Source of the DNA: an uncultured Bacteroidota bacterium
GTDB taxonomy: Bacteria > Bacteroidota > Bacteroidia > Flavobacteriales > Flavobacteriaceae
Assembly: GCA_902560065.1 (NCBI GenBank)
Contig: CACEKG010000012.1
Coordinates: forward strand, 1 to 34,396
Direction of reading: 5' to 3'
Length of the DNA stretch: 34,396 bases
Part shown: positions 26,211-34,396 of the stretch, in pieces
Numbering within the stretch: the first letter of the stretch is position 1
Layout: every line of letters starts with the position of its first letter
Notes under the pieces: model-generated
What the model was told of the DNA's origin: nothing
Databases searched by the model: none
What the model saw: only the letters and a program-made list of their open reading frames with translations
Position numbers and translations under genes: made by a program

Positions 26211-27314
26211 TTAATTTATTTTAAGATTAAAATCAATTTTTGTATGATTTTTTGGTCCTTCTAAAGCATTTAGCACAATAAAAGGCAAATTAACTTTATC
26301 AATAATTTCACGAGTTTTTATTCTAAGTTTTAATTCAGAATAAGGGTTAATTGTAATTATATCACTATCGTCGTGAAAACTATATTGACCTATATATTTT
26401 AACTGAATCTTGGTCGCGCTTTTATTTTGTAGAGTTGCATGTAGTATTGTTTTCCCTTTTGGGTAAAAAGGTTTGGAAAAAATTAAATTAGATTTAAGAA
26501 CTTTATTCAGGACAGTTTTTTTACCGATTAATAGATCTTTAAACCAAACAAGAGTTTCTCCCTTAAATAAAGCTTTTTTTAAATCAGAGTCAGAAAGGCC
26601 CTTTGTTAACACAAAAGTTATAGGTCTGTGTCCTCCACTAGAAATATCATGAGTCCATTCTGTTAGTTCATGTATATCAGAAGTACCAAGAATGGTTAAA
26701 TTATTATCTATAGCAATTTGGAAAGCTTCCTCAGAAAAAGTAGTTTCATTTACAACTTCAATTCCATGAAGAAGTTTTTTGTTTACTAAATAAGTCTGAA
26801 ACTCTTTTAGTCTTGCAATTCCTGTTGAATCCCAGTTAGGATGATTCCAAAAAACAAAGGCATTTTGTTTATTTGCCTCAATAATCCCAGATAAAGAATC
26901 TTTTTGAACTAGTTTATTTGCATCTTTAAGAAAAACAGCATTAAAATGGCCTGATGGAGATATGTCTCTAGTTATTTCAGAACCGTTTATAATTCTTAAT
27001 TTTTTAGAGTTTTTATTATATTCTTTAGCTATATTAAATGGCCGGTTTCTATCTGGATAAGGTATATCCTCTCTATGAGGTAAGTATTCAATATGGTCAG
27101 TAATAGCTATTAAGTCTAGACCTTCCTTTAAAGCTTCTTTTACTCTTATGTTGGGCCAAACAGATCCATCAGAAAAAACAGTATGAATATGTAAGTCAGT
27201 GCTAATAATTGAATATCCTGAAGGGGGTAAAAAAAATTTTTTTTTGTCTACAATTTGCCCCCTTATAAATGAAAGATTTAAGGTTATTAAGAAAAATAAA
27301 TAAAAAATTCTCAT
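26211..27314 (-). CDS. Secreted PHP-domain metal-dependent phosphoesterase (Sb-PDE-like)
   Basis: The 367-residue protein has a signal peptide (1 to about 20, FIRGQ) and a PHP fold: STDLHIHTVFSDG with His42, His44 and Asp49, followed by LIAITDHIEYLPH, RIINGSEITRD, a WNHPNWD motif and GTSDIHELTEW. These supply the metal ligands of PHP phosphoesterases. The C-terminal ~100 residues form an Ig-like beta domain (from about 270). Relatives in Bacteroidota are named Sb-PDE family phosphodiesterases after a Sphingobium organophosphate enzyme, but the natural substrate here is unknown. It is the first gene of the pair with the isomerase; no clear promoter box is visible in the space before the 27452 gene. 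Confidence 0.88.
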   Translation of the reverse strand: MRIFYLFFLITLNLSFIRGQIVDKKKFFLPPSGYSIISTDLHIHTVFSDGSVWPNIRVKEALKEGLDLIAITDHIEYLPHREDIPYPDRNRPFNIAKEYNKNSKKLRIINGSEITRDISPSGHFNAVFLKDANKLVQKDSLSGIIEANKQNAFVFWNHPNWDSTGIARLKEFQTYLVNKKLLHGIEVVNETTFSEEAFQIAIDNNLTILGTSDIHELTEWTHDISSGGHRPITFVLTKGLSDSDLKKALFKGETLVWFKDLLIGKKTVLNKVLKSNLIFSKPFYPKGKTILHATLQNKSATKIQLKYIGQYSFHDDSDIITINPYSELKLRIKTREIIDKVNLPFIVLNALEGPKNHTKIDFNLKIN

Positions 27315-27451
27315 AAGACTATTATAATTTGAGAAAAAGGTTTAAAAACATCACATTTTCAATATAATAATATATTAAATTATTTGCTATTAATTATTTG
27401 TATATATTTTTAAAAAATAATTGTATTTTAATACTCATTAAAAAAAAAATC

Positions 27452-28093
27452 ATGAAATATTTTACGTTATTATTATCGGTTACGTTCTTGTTAATAGGAT
27501 GTCAGCAAGAAGTGAAACCACCAGCAACAGCTGAAAAATCAAATGGAGAACCTGAAGGGCCTCACACATCCGTAGAATGGAGAGTTTGGGCATATAGTAC
27601 AGCTGCTCCATCTTTTATAGCAGAAAATGCAACTGTCATTAGTGTAGACAATAAGGTTTTACGTGAGGGTACTAACGGTTGGACTTGTATGGCTGCTAAT
27701 CCTAGGGGAATGTCCGATCCAGAAAATGGTTGGAAAGATCCTCATGAAGCAATGCCTATGTGTGGTGATGCTGAAACTATGAAATGGGCTATGGCCTACA
27801 TGAGTGGAAAAAAACCTGAGTTAGATAGAGATGGATGGGCATATATGTTACATGGAGATATGGGAGAAGATAATACAACACCCTTTGTGTTTAATAAAGA
27901 AGATGCAAAAGATCCCAGTCAGTGGATTGAATCTGGACCACATTTAATGTTAATGCCAAAAGATCCAGCAAGTTTAGATGGCTATACAACTGATTTTAAT
28001 GAAGGATCTCCTTATGTGATGTTTAAGGGAACGCTATATGCACATATGATGATACCTGTTGAAGGTTATTATTCTTATCAAAGCAAAAAATAG
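27452..28093 (+). CDS. Lipoprotein of a widespread unnamed family
   Basis: From ATG 27452 the protein has 213 residues and a lipoprotein signal with LIGC at Cys17; the earlier in-frame ATG at 27398 would put 18 extra residues before the signal. The mature part has SVEWRVWAYSTAAPSFIAENATV, a LREGTNGWTC motif, then PMCGDAETMKWAMAYMSG, a GWAYMLHGDMG segment with a DNTTPF motif, GPHLMLMPKDP and the C-terminal YAHMMIPV. I recall the same pattern in uncharacterised proteins of marine bacteria from several phyla. The two Cys flanking the acidic stretch probably pair. His in PHLM and YAHMM might bind a metal. No function is known to me. A strong terminator follows. Confidence 0.8.
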   Translation: MKYFTLLLSVTFLLIGCQQEVKPPATAEKSNGEPEGPHTSVEWRVWAYSTAAPSFIAENATVISVDNKVLREGTNGWTCMAANPRGMSDPENGWKDPHEAMPMCGDAETMKWAMAYMSGKKPELDRDGWAYMLHGDMGEDNTTPFVFNKEDAKDPSQWIESGPHLMLMPKDPASLDGYTTDFNEGSPYVMFKGTLYAHMMIPVEGYYSYQSKK

Positions 28094-28115
28094 CTTTTAA
28101 TTATTTTTTGAAATT

Positions 28116-28144
28116 AAATCCAGTCAAATTATTTGTCTGGATTT
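28116..28144. terminator. Bidirectional intrinsic terminator between convergent genes
   Basis: The stem AAATCCAG pairs with CTGGATTT, continues after a T-T mismatch with CAAA/TTTG, and has the loop TTA; a T run follows on the plus side. It lies between the stop of the lipoprotein gene at 28093 and the stop of the membrane protein gene at 28155 and should end transcription from both sides. Confidence 0.85.
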
Positions 28145-28154
28145 TTTTATGATT

Positions 28155-28496
28155 TTATTCCATATAATAGCCTAAAAAAACACCCAGTGTTAAACCAACT
28201 ATAATTGCAACTATAAATGTTTTTCTAAATTTATTTTTGTCTGAATACAGTTTAAAGGCTAATTTGTTTAAAAAATCTAATTGAGAAGGATAAATTTTCT
28301 TATCCTCTAATCTTTGATATATTCTAACTGCTTTAATTAAAAAATACATACCAATTCCACTAAATATTAAAACTCCAAATAATTGAGGGATTTCAGGAAG
28401 TGTATTAATTCTAAAAAACAATAATATAAGTCCTATAATAATAAAACAGTATGCATATAAAATATTTCTCCAGTAATCGTTTTTTGTTTTCATCAA
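28155..28496 (-). CDS. Small three-helix membrane protein of unknown function
   Basis: The 113-residue protein has three predicted helices: residues 12-30 (ILYAYCFIIIGLILLFF), about 39-57 (LFGVLIFSGIGMYFLIKAV) and 93-110 (FIVAIIVGLTLGVFLGYY). A basic loop lies between helices two and three (RIYQRLEDKKIYPSQ). The second Met may be the true start. I recognise no family. It is flanked by the terminator on one side and a divergent esterase gene on the other. Confidence 0.65.
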   Translation of the reverse strand: MMKTKNDYWRNILYAYCFIIIGLILLFFRINTLPEIPQLFGVLIFSGIGMYFLIKAVRIYQRLEDKKIYPSQLDFLNKLAFKLYSDKNKFRKTFIVAIIVGLTLGVFLGYYME

Positions 28497-28586
28497 TTTT
28501 TAAAAATTAAAAAACTAAATTAAATTAATTTTAAGGATAATCACTTTTTTTAAGATAAAGACTTATTTTCGAAAAAAATCAAAAAA

Positions 28587-29498
28587 ATGAAAAGAGTTTT
28601 ACTAATAATATTTTTTATAAATTCTTCATTATTATTTTCTCAAAATAATATTATTGAATTATGGGATGTAATTCCTAATCACATCAAGACTAATGAAAAA
28701 GAAATAGTAAGTAAAACAGATATTATTCGAATAAAAAATGTAATAAATCCAACAATAGAAGTTTTTTTACCAGCTAAGCAAAATTCGACAGGAAAAGGTG
28801 TTTTGATTTGCCCTGGAGGTGGTTATGAAATTCTTGCTTATGACTGGGAAGGAACAGATATAGCAAAATGGTTTAATTCTAAAGGAATTGCAGCATTTGT
28901 TTTAAAATATAGGTTGCCAAATTCAAAGTCAGTTAAAGTATCTCATAAAGCTCCTCTTCAAGATGCTCAAAGGGCCATGAGAATAATTAGAAATAATCAT
29001 AAAGAATATAATATAGATAAAGATAGGATAGGAGTAATGGGATTTTCAGCAGGAGGTCATTTAGCAAGCACTTTGGGAACTCAATATAATAAACCCAATG
29101 ATTTTAGTGAAAAAGAAATAGACAAGGTTTCAGCTAAACCAAATTTTATGATTTTAATTTATCCAGTTATTTCCATGAAAAAAAATATAACTCATATGGG
29201 GTCCAAAAATAATTTATTAGGATTAAACCCCTCTAAGAAGATGGTTTTAGAGTTTTCTAATGAACTTAATGTAAATGAATTAACTCCAAGAACTTTTCTT
29301 CTACATTCACAAGATGATATGGGTGTTCCTGTTGAAAATAGTTTATTGTTTTATGAATCGCTTAAAAAACATAAAATTCTTTCAGAAATGAATTTATATT
29401 CATATGGAGGGCACGGTTATTCTTTAGCAATCGGAAATGGTCATCTTCAAAATTGGCCTGAAAGATTACATCAATGGATAATTGCATTAGACAATTAA
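28587..29498 (+). CDS. Secreted alpha/beta hydrolase, acetylxylan-esterase-like
   Basis: The 303-residue protein has a signal peptide (1-19, LFSQ) and an alpha/beta hydrolase fold: oxyanion segment ICPGGGY near 74-80, nucleophile Ser154 in GFSAGGH, acid Asp243 or Asp244 in HSQDDMGVP, and His276 in GGHGY. This matches the BD-FAE/acetylxylan esterase-like group of carbohydrate and feruloyl esterases often found in Bacteroidota sugar clusters. It could deacetylate sugars outside the cytoplasm ahead of cleavage. Its 3' end overlaps that of the convergent MFS gene by 12 bases. Confidence 0.9.
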   Translation: MKRVLLIIFFINSSLLFSQNNIIELWDVIPNHIKTNEKEIVSKTDIIRIKNVINPTIEVFLPAKQNSTGKGVLICPGGGYEILAYDWEGTDIAKWFNSKGIAAFVLKYRLPNSKSVKVSHKAPLQDAQRAMRIIRNNHKEYNIDKDRIGVMGFSAGGHLASTLGTQYNKPNDFSEKEIDKVSAKPNFMILIYPVISMKKNITHMGSKNNLLGLNPSKKMVLEFSNELNVNELTPRTFLLHSQDDMGVPVENSLLFYESLKKHKILSEMNLYSYGGHGYSLAIGNGHLQNWPERLHQWIIALDN

Positions 29499-30755
29499 TT
29501 TAAAAGTTTTATTTGAAATTTTAGCAAATTTTATTGAAGCTATAAGACCAAACAAAGAAAAAACTACAAGCATACTAAATACGTATTGATGTCCAAGATT
29601 TCCAGGGTAATTGTCTAAAAAATAGCCCATAACTGGACTTGCGAAAATATCTGGAGTATAACCCACCACAGATATTATACCAACAGCAGTTCCCATTATA
29701 CCTATAGGAATATTTCCTTCTTGAAAAATAGCATAATATAAAGCCCTAGCTGCATATGTTCCAACCGCAACTATAATAAGTGATAATATGAAGATGAAAT
29801 TCATTTTTGAATTTATTATTCCAACAGCAAATATTGATGCCCCAAATAACATGGTAATAAAACCTATTATTATCCATGAAGAGGAATTCGTTCTGTCTGC
29901 TAACAATCCAATTAGGACACAAACTATAGGCCTTAAATATAATTGTAAAGATCCAACTTTTGAAGCATTAATTTGATCAAAAAACATAATATCAGATGCA
30001 TAAAGAGAGTAAATATCAGTTGTTTTATATCCTACATATGCAGACATTATAATAATCATTAGCAACCAAACTGATTTTAGCTTTAAGACTTCTTTAATTT
30101 TTTTTATTGAATTTATTGAAGAATGATTAGCTGATTTAACATCTTCTTTTGTGTTCATAAATAAAAGAACTAATAATCCGACTATGGAAATTAAAAATGA
30201 AGAAAATAAAATAACATATTTAAAAGCTTCTTTACGTTCTATTATATTAGATGAACTTATATCATTTGTTAGGCTAATAGAAAAAATAAAAACACTAATA
30301 CTTCCTATTAAAGCAGCAACTATTCCTCTTCCACCATCTAGATATCCATATGCTCGTCCTTGACTATTTAATCCGCCCCATAATCGTGCTGCCTTAATCA
30401 TAGCACCCCAAAATAATAATACCGTTGTAATACCCCAATATCCATATATTATTTTTAAAATATTAAATGATGGGAATGTAGCCAAGAAAATCCCTCCAAG
30501 TGCAGTTAAGAAAAGAGCTGTTGATATCAATTTTCTTGGCGATAAATTATCTGCAATAACTCCACCAAAAAGATATGAGAATATAGCAACAATCCCATAA
30601 ACTGAAAACAAACTTCCTAATTCAAAATTTGATAAATTAAACACATCTAAAAATGTTGGCCGAAAAATTCTGGCTAGAACATAGGGAAGTATATAAATAC
30701 ATTCTCCAGAAAGAATTAAAAGAATTATAGTTGTTAAATCTTTTTCTTTTTTCAT
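29487..30755 (-). CDS. Major facilitator superfamily transporter
   Basis: The 422-residue protein has 12 predicted membrane helices, with the loop motif GGVIADNLSPRKL (a variant of the MFS motif A, GxxxDRxGRR) between helices two and three and a cytoplasmic middle loop around 205-225 (NTKEDVKSANHS). The SPRKL element and GAMIKAARLWG resemble sugar-acid or organophosphate/anion exchangers of the MFS, but the substrate cannot be read from sequence. It is probably not read with mnmE, from which it is 33 bases away in the same direction. Its end overlaps the esterase gene by 12 bases. Confidence 0.9.
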   Translation of the reverse strand: MKKEKDLTTIILLILSGECIYILPYVLARIFRPTFLDVFNLSNFELGSLFSVYGIVAIFSYLFGGVIADNLSPRKLISTALFLTALGGIFLATFPSFNILKIIYGYWGITTVLLFWGAMIKAARLWGGLNSQGRAYGYLDGGRGIVAALIGSISVFIFSISLTNDISSSNIIERKEAFKYVILFSSFLISIVGLLVLLFMNTKEDVKSANHSSINSIKKIKEVLKLKSVWLLMIIIMSAYVGYKTTDIYSLYASDIMFFDQINASKVGSLQLYLRPIVCVLIGLLADRTNSSSWIIIGFITMLFGASIFAVGIINSKMNFIFILSLIIVAVGTYAARALYYAIFQEGNIPIGIMGTAVGIISVVGYTPDIFASPVMGYFLDNYPGNLGHQYVFSMLVVFSLFGLIASIKFAKISNKTFKLIV

Positions 30756-30788
30756 TAATATTTTAAATATAATTATTAATAAATTAAC

Positions 30789-32192
30789 TCACTTCCCAAT
30801 ACAAAACTTGGAAAAAATAGAACTCAGAATATCTTGATTTAAATCAATTTTTCCTGATATTAGACCAATTTGGTATATAGATTCTTTAAGATCAATACTT
30901 AATAAATCTCCAGTTATATTATTATTTAAACTTTCGATTACATCATCAAGAGATTTAAGAGCTTTTTTTAAAGCATTATAATGTCTTTCATTAGAAATAA
31001 TAATATCATCATTATTAATTAGTCCCTCAAAGTTTTGAATTAAGAGATTTTTTAAATTTTCAATGTGATTGTCATTAAAAGTTGACAAACCAATAAAATT
31101 TGAAATTGAGCTTTTATTTATTTCTTTACCTAAATTTTTATAAAATTGACTAGTTCCATAATTTTCAATTAAATCAATTTTGTTTTCTATCAAAATAATT
31201 AATAGATTTTCATGATATAGATCATTGTTTTCTTTTATTATTTCTTTTAAAGTAATATCATTTCTATCAAATAGATATAAAAGAACTTTTGCTTTTTTTA
31301 TTTTTTCTTTAGCTTTTTTTATTCCTAAAGATTCTATTTTATCATTAGTTTTACGAAGTCCTGCAGTATCAATAAATCTAAATTTTAAACCATCAATAAT
31401 TAAAGTATCTTCAATGACATCTCTAGTTGTTCCAGGAATATCAGATACAATGGCTTTATCCTCATTTAATAAAGCATTAATCAGAGAGGATTTACCAGAA
31501 TTTGGCCTTCCTGCAATAGTAACAGGAATTCCATCTTTGATGACGTTACCATATTTAAAAGAATTAATTAAAGAATTTAATTTAATCTTTAAATCAGCAA
31601 CAAGTTTATTTAAGTCTTTTCTGTTTGCAAATTTGACATCTTCTTCGCTAAAATCAAGTTCTAGTTCAATAAGCGATGTAAATTCAATTAATTTTTCTCT
31701 TATTAATTCTATAGCATTTGAAAAACCTCCTTTGATTTGATTCATTGCTATACTATGTTCTGATTTTGTTTCAGAAGAAATTAAGTCGGATACAGCTTCT
31801 GCCTGACTCAAATCAAGTTTTTTATTAAGATAAGCTCTTAGAGTAAATTCTCCTGGCTGAGCAAGTTCAGCTCCACTATCCATATAAGACTTAATTATTT
31901 TTTGTTTTATATAGCTAGAACCGTGGCATGATATTTCAACCACATCCTCTCCAGTATAAGAATTTGGATTTTTAAAAACTGAAATTAATACCTCATCAAT
32001 TGTTTCATTGTTAACAATAAAATCTCCTAAGATTAATTTTAAGGGCTTGGATTTAGATAATTTAATACCAGATCTAGATTTAAAAAAAAGGTCAGTTAAT
32101 CTTATGGATTCAGACCCTGAAATTCTAATAATACAAATAGCACCAGATCCAGGTGGAGTAGAGGCAGCTATTATTGTTCCACTAGACATCAT
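30789..32192 (-). CDS. mnmE: tRNA uridine-5-carboxymethylaminomethyl(34) synthesis GTPase
   Basis: MnmE with MnmG installs the 5-carboxymethylaminomethyl group at the tRNA wobble uridine. The 467-residue protein has the N-terminal formyl-tetrahydrofolate-binding domain (IIAASTPPGSGAICIIRISG near 7-26), a helical domain and an inserted GTPase domain. The latter has G1 GRPNSGKSS (228-236), G2 GTTRD near 254-258, G3 DTAGLR (275-280) and G4 NKID. The C-terminal CIGK is the conserved potassium/one-carbon site with catalytic Cys. Full length, and all motifs intact. It lies 5 bases downstream of the GNAT-like gene and heads toward the MFS gene. Confidence 0.97.
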   Translation of the reverse strand: MMSSGTIIAASTPPGSGAICIIRISGSESIRLTDLFFKSRSGIKLSKSKPLKLILGDFIVNNETIDEVLISVFKNPNSYTGEDVVEISCHGSSYIKQKIIKSYMDSGAELAQPGEFTLRAYLNKKLDLSQAEAVSDLISSETKSEHSIAMNQIKGGFSNAIELIREKLIEFTSLIELELDFSEEDVKFANRKDLNKLVADLKIKLNSLINSFKYGNVIKDGIPVTIAGRPNSGKSSLINALLNEDKAIVSDIPGTTRDVIEDTLIIDGLKFRFIDTAGLRKTNDKIESLGIKKAKEKIKKAKVLLYLFDRNDITLKEIIKENNDLYHENLLIILIENKIDLIENYGTSQFYKNLGKEINKSSISNFIGLSTFNDNHIENLKNLLIQNFEGLINNDDIIISNERHYNALKKALKSLDDVIESLNNNITGDLLSIDLKESIYQIGLISGKIDLNQDILSSIFSKFCIGK

Positions 32193-32197
32193 AAACT

Positions 32198-33331
32198 TTA
32201 TAGTTTTTTGCTAAAAGTAGCTCTTCTTTTATGAACTCTATTCTTATAATTTTTCCAATTATTTTGAATAGCAATGTTTTCCTCTAATTCTGGGTTTGTT
32301 TCTACAATAGAAATATTTCTTTTATTAAAAGTTTTTTGAATTTCATTAAATAAAATAGCAGTAATCCCTTTATTTTGAAAATCTGGTCTAATTCCAATTA
32401 AATAAAAAGATGCTTTATCATAATAAAATGAAGCCTTTAGCAAATACAAAAAACCAAAAGGGAATAAACTTCCATTCACCTTTCTTAATGCTTTTGCGTA
32501 TGACGGCATAATTATTACGAATCCTATTAAATCATTGTCTTTATCTACGACACATTTAATTAAGTCAGGACTAATGTATCTTAAATATTTTTCTTTGTAA
32601 TGTTTGATTTGATAGTCTTGAATTGGAACATAGGTTTGAAGTGAATTATAAGTGCTGTCTAGGAGTTTAAACATTTGATCTACATATGGTAAAATCTGAT
32701 TTTTTTTCTTAAAATTTAGTGCCTTTAAATTATATCGTTTCAAAATTAAATTTGAAAATTTTTTTATTTTTCCTGGAGCATTTTCAGAGGATGCAATTTT
32801 TATTTCATATTCTATCCAAACAGCTTCTTTTTTATAACCATGCTTTTTTAAATGTTTCGGATAATATGGGTAATTATATAGAGTGATCATTGTCCCCATT
32901 TCATTAAACCCTTCTATTAACATTCCAGCTTTATCTAAGTTGGAAAACCCCATTGGACCTTCAATTTTTTCTAATCCATTCTTTTTTCCAAAAGCTTCAA
33001 CTGTATTAAGTAGAGCTTTGCTTACAGATATATCATCTATAAAATCAAACCATCCAAATCTAACTTTATTTTTTTTGATTTGTTTTACTTCTAACCAATT
33101 AATTATTGCAGCAATTCTTCCAACAATTTTTTTATTTCTATATGCCAAATAAAACTTTGCATTAGAATTTTTGTAAACTGGATTTTTATTCGGATTAATT
33201 GTATCAATTTCTTCGTTAATTATTGGGGGTATCCAGTAACGGTTATCAGAATAAAGTTTAAATTGAAAATTCACAAACTTTTTATAATCAGAAATATTTT
33301 TTATTTCAACTATTTCTATTGATTCCTCCAT
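32198..33331 (-). CDS. GNAT-like N-acetyltransferase-fold protein
   Basis: The 377-residue protein resembles a Bacteroidota family sometimes called GTP cyclohydrolase by error. It begins FKLYSDNRYWIPPI, has NAKFYLAYRNKKIVGRIAAIINW (an N-terminal GNAT-like beta sheet) and EGPMGFSNLDKAGMLIEGF, and ends with YLIGIRPDFQNKGITAILFNEI, which matches the acetyl-CoA-binding V/I-x-P-x-x-Q-x-x-G motif. Two tandem GNAT-like units are likely. The substrate is unknown, and nothing of FolE/RibA is visible. Its start abuts the stop of the upstream outer-membrane protein gene with no spacer, and mnmE follows after 5 bases. Confidence 0.85.
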   Translation of the reverse strand: MEESIEIVEIKNISDYKKFVNFQFKLYSDNRYWIPPIINEEIDTINPNKNPVYKNSNAKFYLAYRNKKIVGRIAAIINWLEVKQIKKNKVRFGWFDFIDDISVSKALLNTVEAFGKKNGLEKIEGPMGFSNLDKAGMLIEGFNEMGTMITLYNYPYYPKHLKKHGYKKEAVWIEYEIKIASSENAPGKIKKFSNLILKRYNLKALNFKKKNQILPYVDQMFKLLDSTYNSLQTYVPIQDYQIKHYKEKYLRYISPDLIKCVVDKDNDLIGFVIIMPSYAKALRKVNGSLFPFGFLYLLKASFYYDKASFYLIGIRPDFQNKGITAILFNEIQKTFNKRNISIVETNPELEENIAIQNNWKNYKNRVHKRRATFSKKL

Positions 33332-34381
33332 TTAATTCTTTTTTCTTGCCTTTTTATTTCTTTTCTTCTCTGCCCTAGATGTTTTTTTTAAGGTCTTCTT
33401 TAATTCTTTTTCTTCCTTTTTTAATTTTTTGTCTTCGATTTCAGCTGAAGATTCATAATCTTTATGAAAGTCTAATCTATAAGAAGCACCAAAATTAGCA
33501 AAAACTAAGGATGGAGATTCTTTAATATTCATTCCTAAACTAGTTTCAAAATGAAGATTATTTGAAAACAGAAAGGCAACACCAGTTCTAAAAATAGTCA
33601 TTCTGTATAAATCACTATAGGAACCCTCATTTTCAATATATATAGACCAAGAAGGTCTAAAATTATGAGTTAAAGTAAGAATATAATTTTTTTCAACATA
33701 GTCTGACAAATACCTATTATAACTAAAATTAGTAACTAAGACCCATGTACTTAGAAAATGTGATTGTGTTGCTATAGTGCCTCTTAAATGAAAGAAAGGT
33801 TCTTCATCAACTTTGTCTCCAATATTTTGAAAAAAGATTGGTTTATAAAGTTTTGAAAATATATTTCCATATGGAAAAGGATTTTCTTTTTCAAAATTAA
33901 TATTGGGACCAACAGTAATTGAAATAGCAGGCAGTAACTCTCTTATTTTAAAGCCATTATTAGCTTTCCAACTATATACATTTACTTTTCTTTCTTTTTT
34001 GAACGGATCAAAAACTAAAAATTTTAAACCAACAAAATTTTGAAGCATTCCATTTAAATAATATTTACTGTTTGGAGAAGTCACTTTTGAGTCTAAACTT
34101 CCAAATCCATAAACTCCTTCATATGTTAATTCTAATTGTTCAAATAAGAACCCCCATCTTACAGACAAAAATGCGTTTCCAGAATTAAAAGTTGAGGAGT
34201 TGTATCCTGAATGTTTATAGTTTCTATACTCAACTCCAGATTCAAATTGAATTACATTTTTTCCTACAGCAAAAGCACCTATGGAAGCTCCGGGTCTATT
34301 TGAATTAATTTGGTCAGTATACTGAGATTTAATTGAAATTGAATTTAGTATTAAAATAAGTATACAAAATCTATGAAACAT
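33332..34381 (-). CDS. Outer-membrane beta-barrel protein of the transporter/porin-like type, Lys-rich tail
   Basis: The 349-residue protein has a signal peptide (1-19, IKSQ). The sequence has NRPGASIGAFAVGKNVIQFESGVEY and repeated amphipathic strands with aromatic girdle residues, which suits a barrel similar to the MetA-pathway/phenol-degradation transporter group in Bacteroidota. The last ~35 residues (from KDYESSAEIEDKK) are extremely Lys-rich and lack aromatics, an unusual end for a barrel, as the usual C-terminal Phe/Tyr strand signal lies before it (SYRLDF). The gene probably starts 15 bases from the window edge, and its promoter is outside. No spacer precedes the GNAT-like gene. Confidence 0.82.
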   Translation of the reverse strand: MFHRFCILILILNSISIKSQYTDQINSNRPGASIGAFAVGKNVIQFESGVEYRNYKHSGYNSSTFNSGNAFLSVRWGFLFEQLELTYEGVYGFGSLDSKVTSPNSKYYLNGMLQNFVGLKFLVFDPFKKERKVNVYSWKANNGFKIRELLPAISITVGPNINFEKENPFPYGNIFSKLYKPIFFQNIGDKVDEEPFFHLRGTIATQSHFLSTWVLVTNFSYNRYLSDYVEKNYILTLTHNFRPSWSIYIENEGSYSDLYRMTIFRTGVAFLFSNNLHFETSLGMNIKESPSLVFANFGASYRLDFHKDYESSAEIEDKKLKKEEKELKKTLKKTSRAEKKRNKKARKKN

Positions 34382-34396
34382 TTCTAAAACATAAGT

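Noticed and set aside
31225-31740. 171-residue plus-strand frame opposite mnmE
   Set aside because: It is entirely antisense to the well-conserved GTPase domain and has Ser/Phe/Leu-rich composition typical of a mirror frame.

Overview
The window is strongly AT-rich, gene-dense DNA from a member of the Bacteroidota, most likely a small-genome marine-type flavobacterium. The evidence is a BshA gene for bacillithiol synthesis, an LptD-RidA pair divergent from an AmiC-like amidase with a SPOR-like tail, a GH3/serine-hydrolase fusion, many lipoproteins with S-C lipoboxes, TAnnTTTG-type promoter boxes, and TTG start codons. The genus cannot be fixed from the sequence. There are no rRNA or tRNA genes, insertion sequences, phage genes or CRISPR arrays.

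Layout. (1) 1-3168, plus strand: the tail of a TamB-like gene, then pfkA, gap and a BadF/NAGK-type sugar kinase, a compact glycolysis/amino-sugar block. (2) 3169-6250, minus strand: lptD followed by ridA. lptD is split into two overlapping frames by one extra A in an A8 run. (3) 6288-15535, plus strand: one long, tightly packed run of envelope and redox genes. It contains the N-acetylmuramoyl-L-alanine amidase, an MCE/MlaD lipid-transport protein, an HdrC-like membrane Fe-S protein, a small HAD-like protein, an HdrB-like CCG protein, a conserved small protein, the GH3-serine hydrolase fusion and BshA. (4) 15536-17632, minus strand: a secreted penicillin-acylase-family N-terminal-nucleophile hydrolase. 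A 307-base gap follows that holds a possible 29-residue membrane peptide and a possible promoter.

(5) 17940-30755 is the accessory part: short units on both strands, nearly all for exported or membrane proteins. The most coherent theme is sugar oxidation. A secreted DUF1080 (3-keto-glycoside hydrolase/lyase type) protein overlaps an exported Gfo/Idh/MocA oxidoreductase. Beside them are a vSGLT-like sodium/sugar symporter, a NIPSNAP-domain lipoprotein, a Tat-exported TIM-barrel sugar isomerase/epimerase, a secreted PHP-domain phosphoesterase, a secreted acetylxylan-esterase-like hydrolase and an MFS transporter. Together these suggest that glycosides are cleaved outside the cytoplasm by oxidation at C3 and elimination, with uptake of the products. 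Between them sit a HExxH lipoprotein paired with a Kazal-type inhibitor, several orphan lipoproteins, and a lipoprotein of a widespread but unnamed family. Two clear hairpin terminators separate convergent genes here.

(6) 30789-34381, minus strand, returns to core genes: a barrel-like outer-membrane protein, a GNAT-like protein and mnmE in one tight run.

The most useful items to follow up are the lptD A8 frameshift, the candidate periplasmic 3-keto-sugar locus, the HAD gene nested between the HdrC- and HdrB-like genes, the unnamed lipoprotein family at 27452-28093, and two short unlisted reading frames (18493-18654 and 17688-17777).
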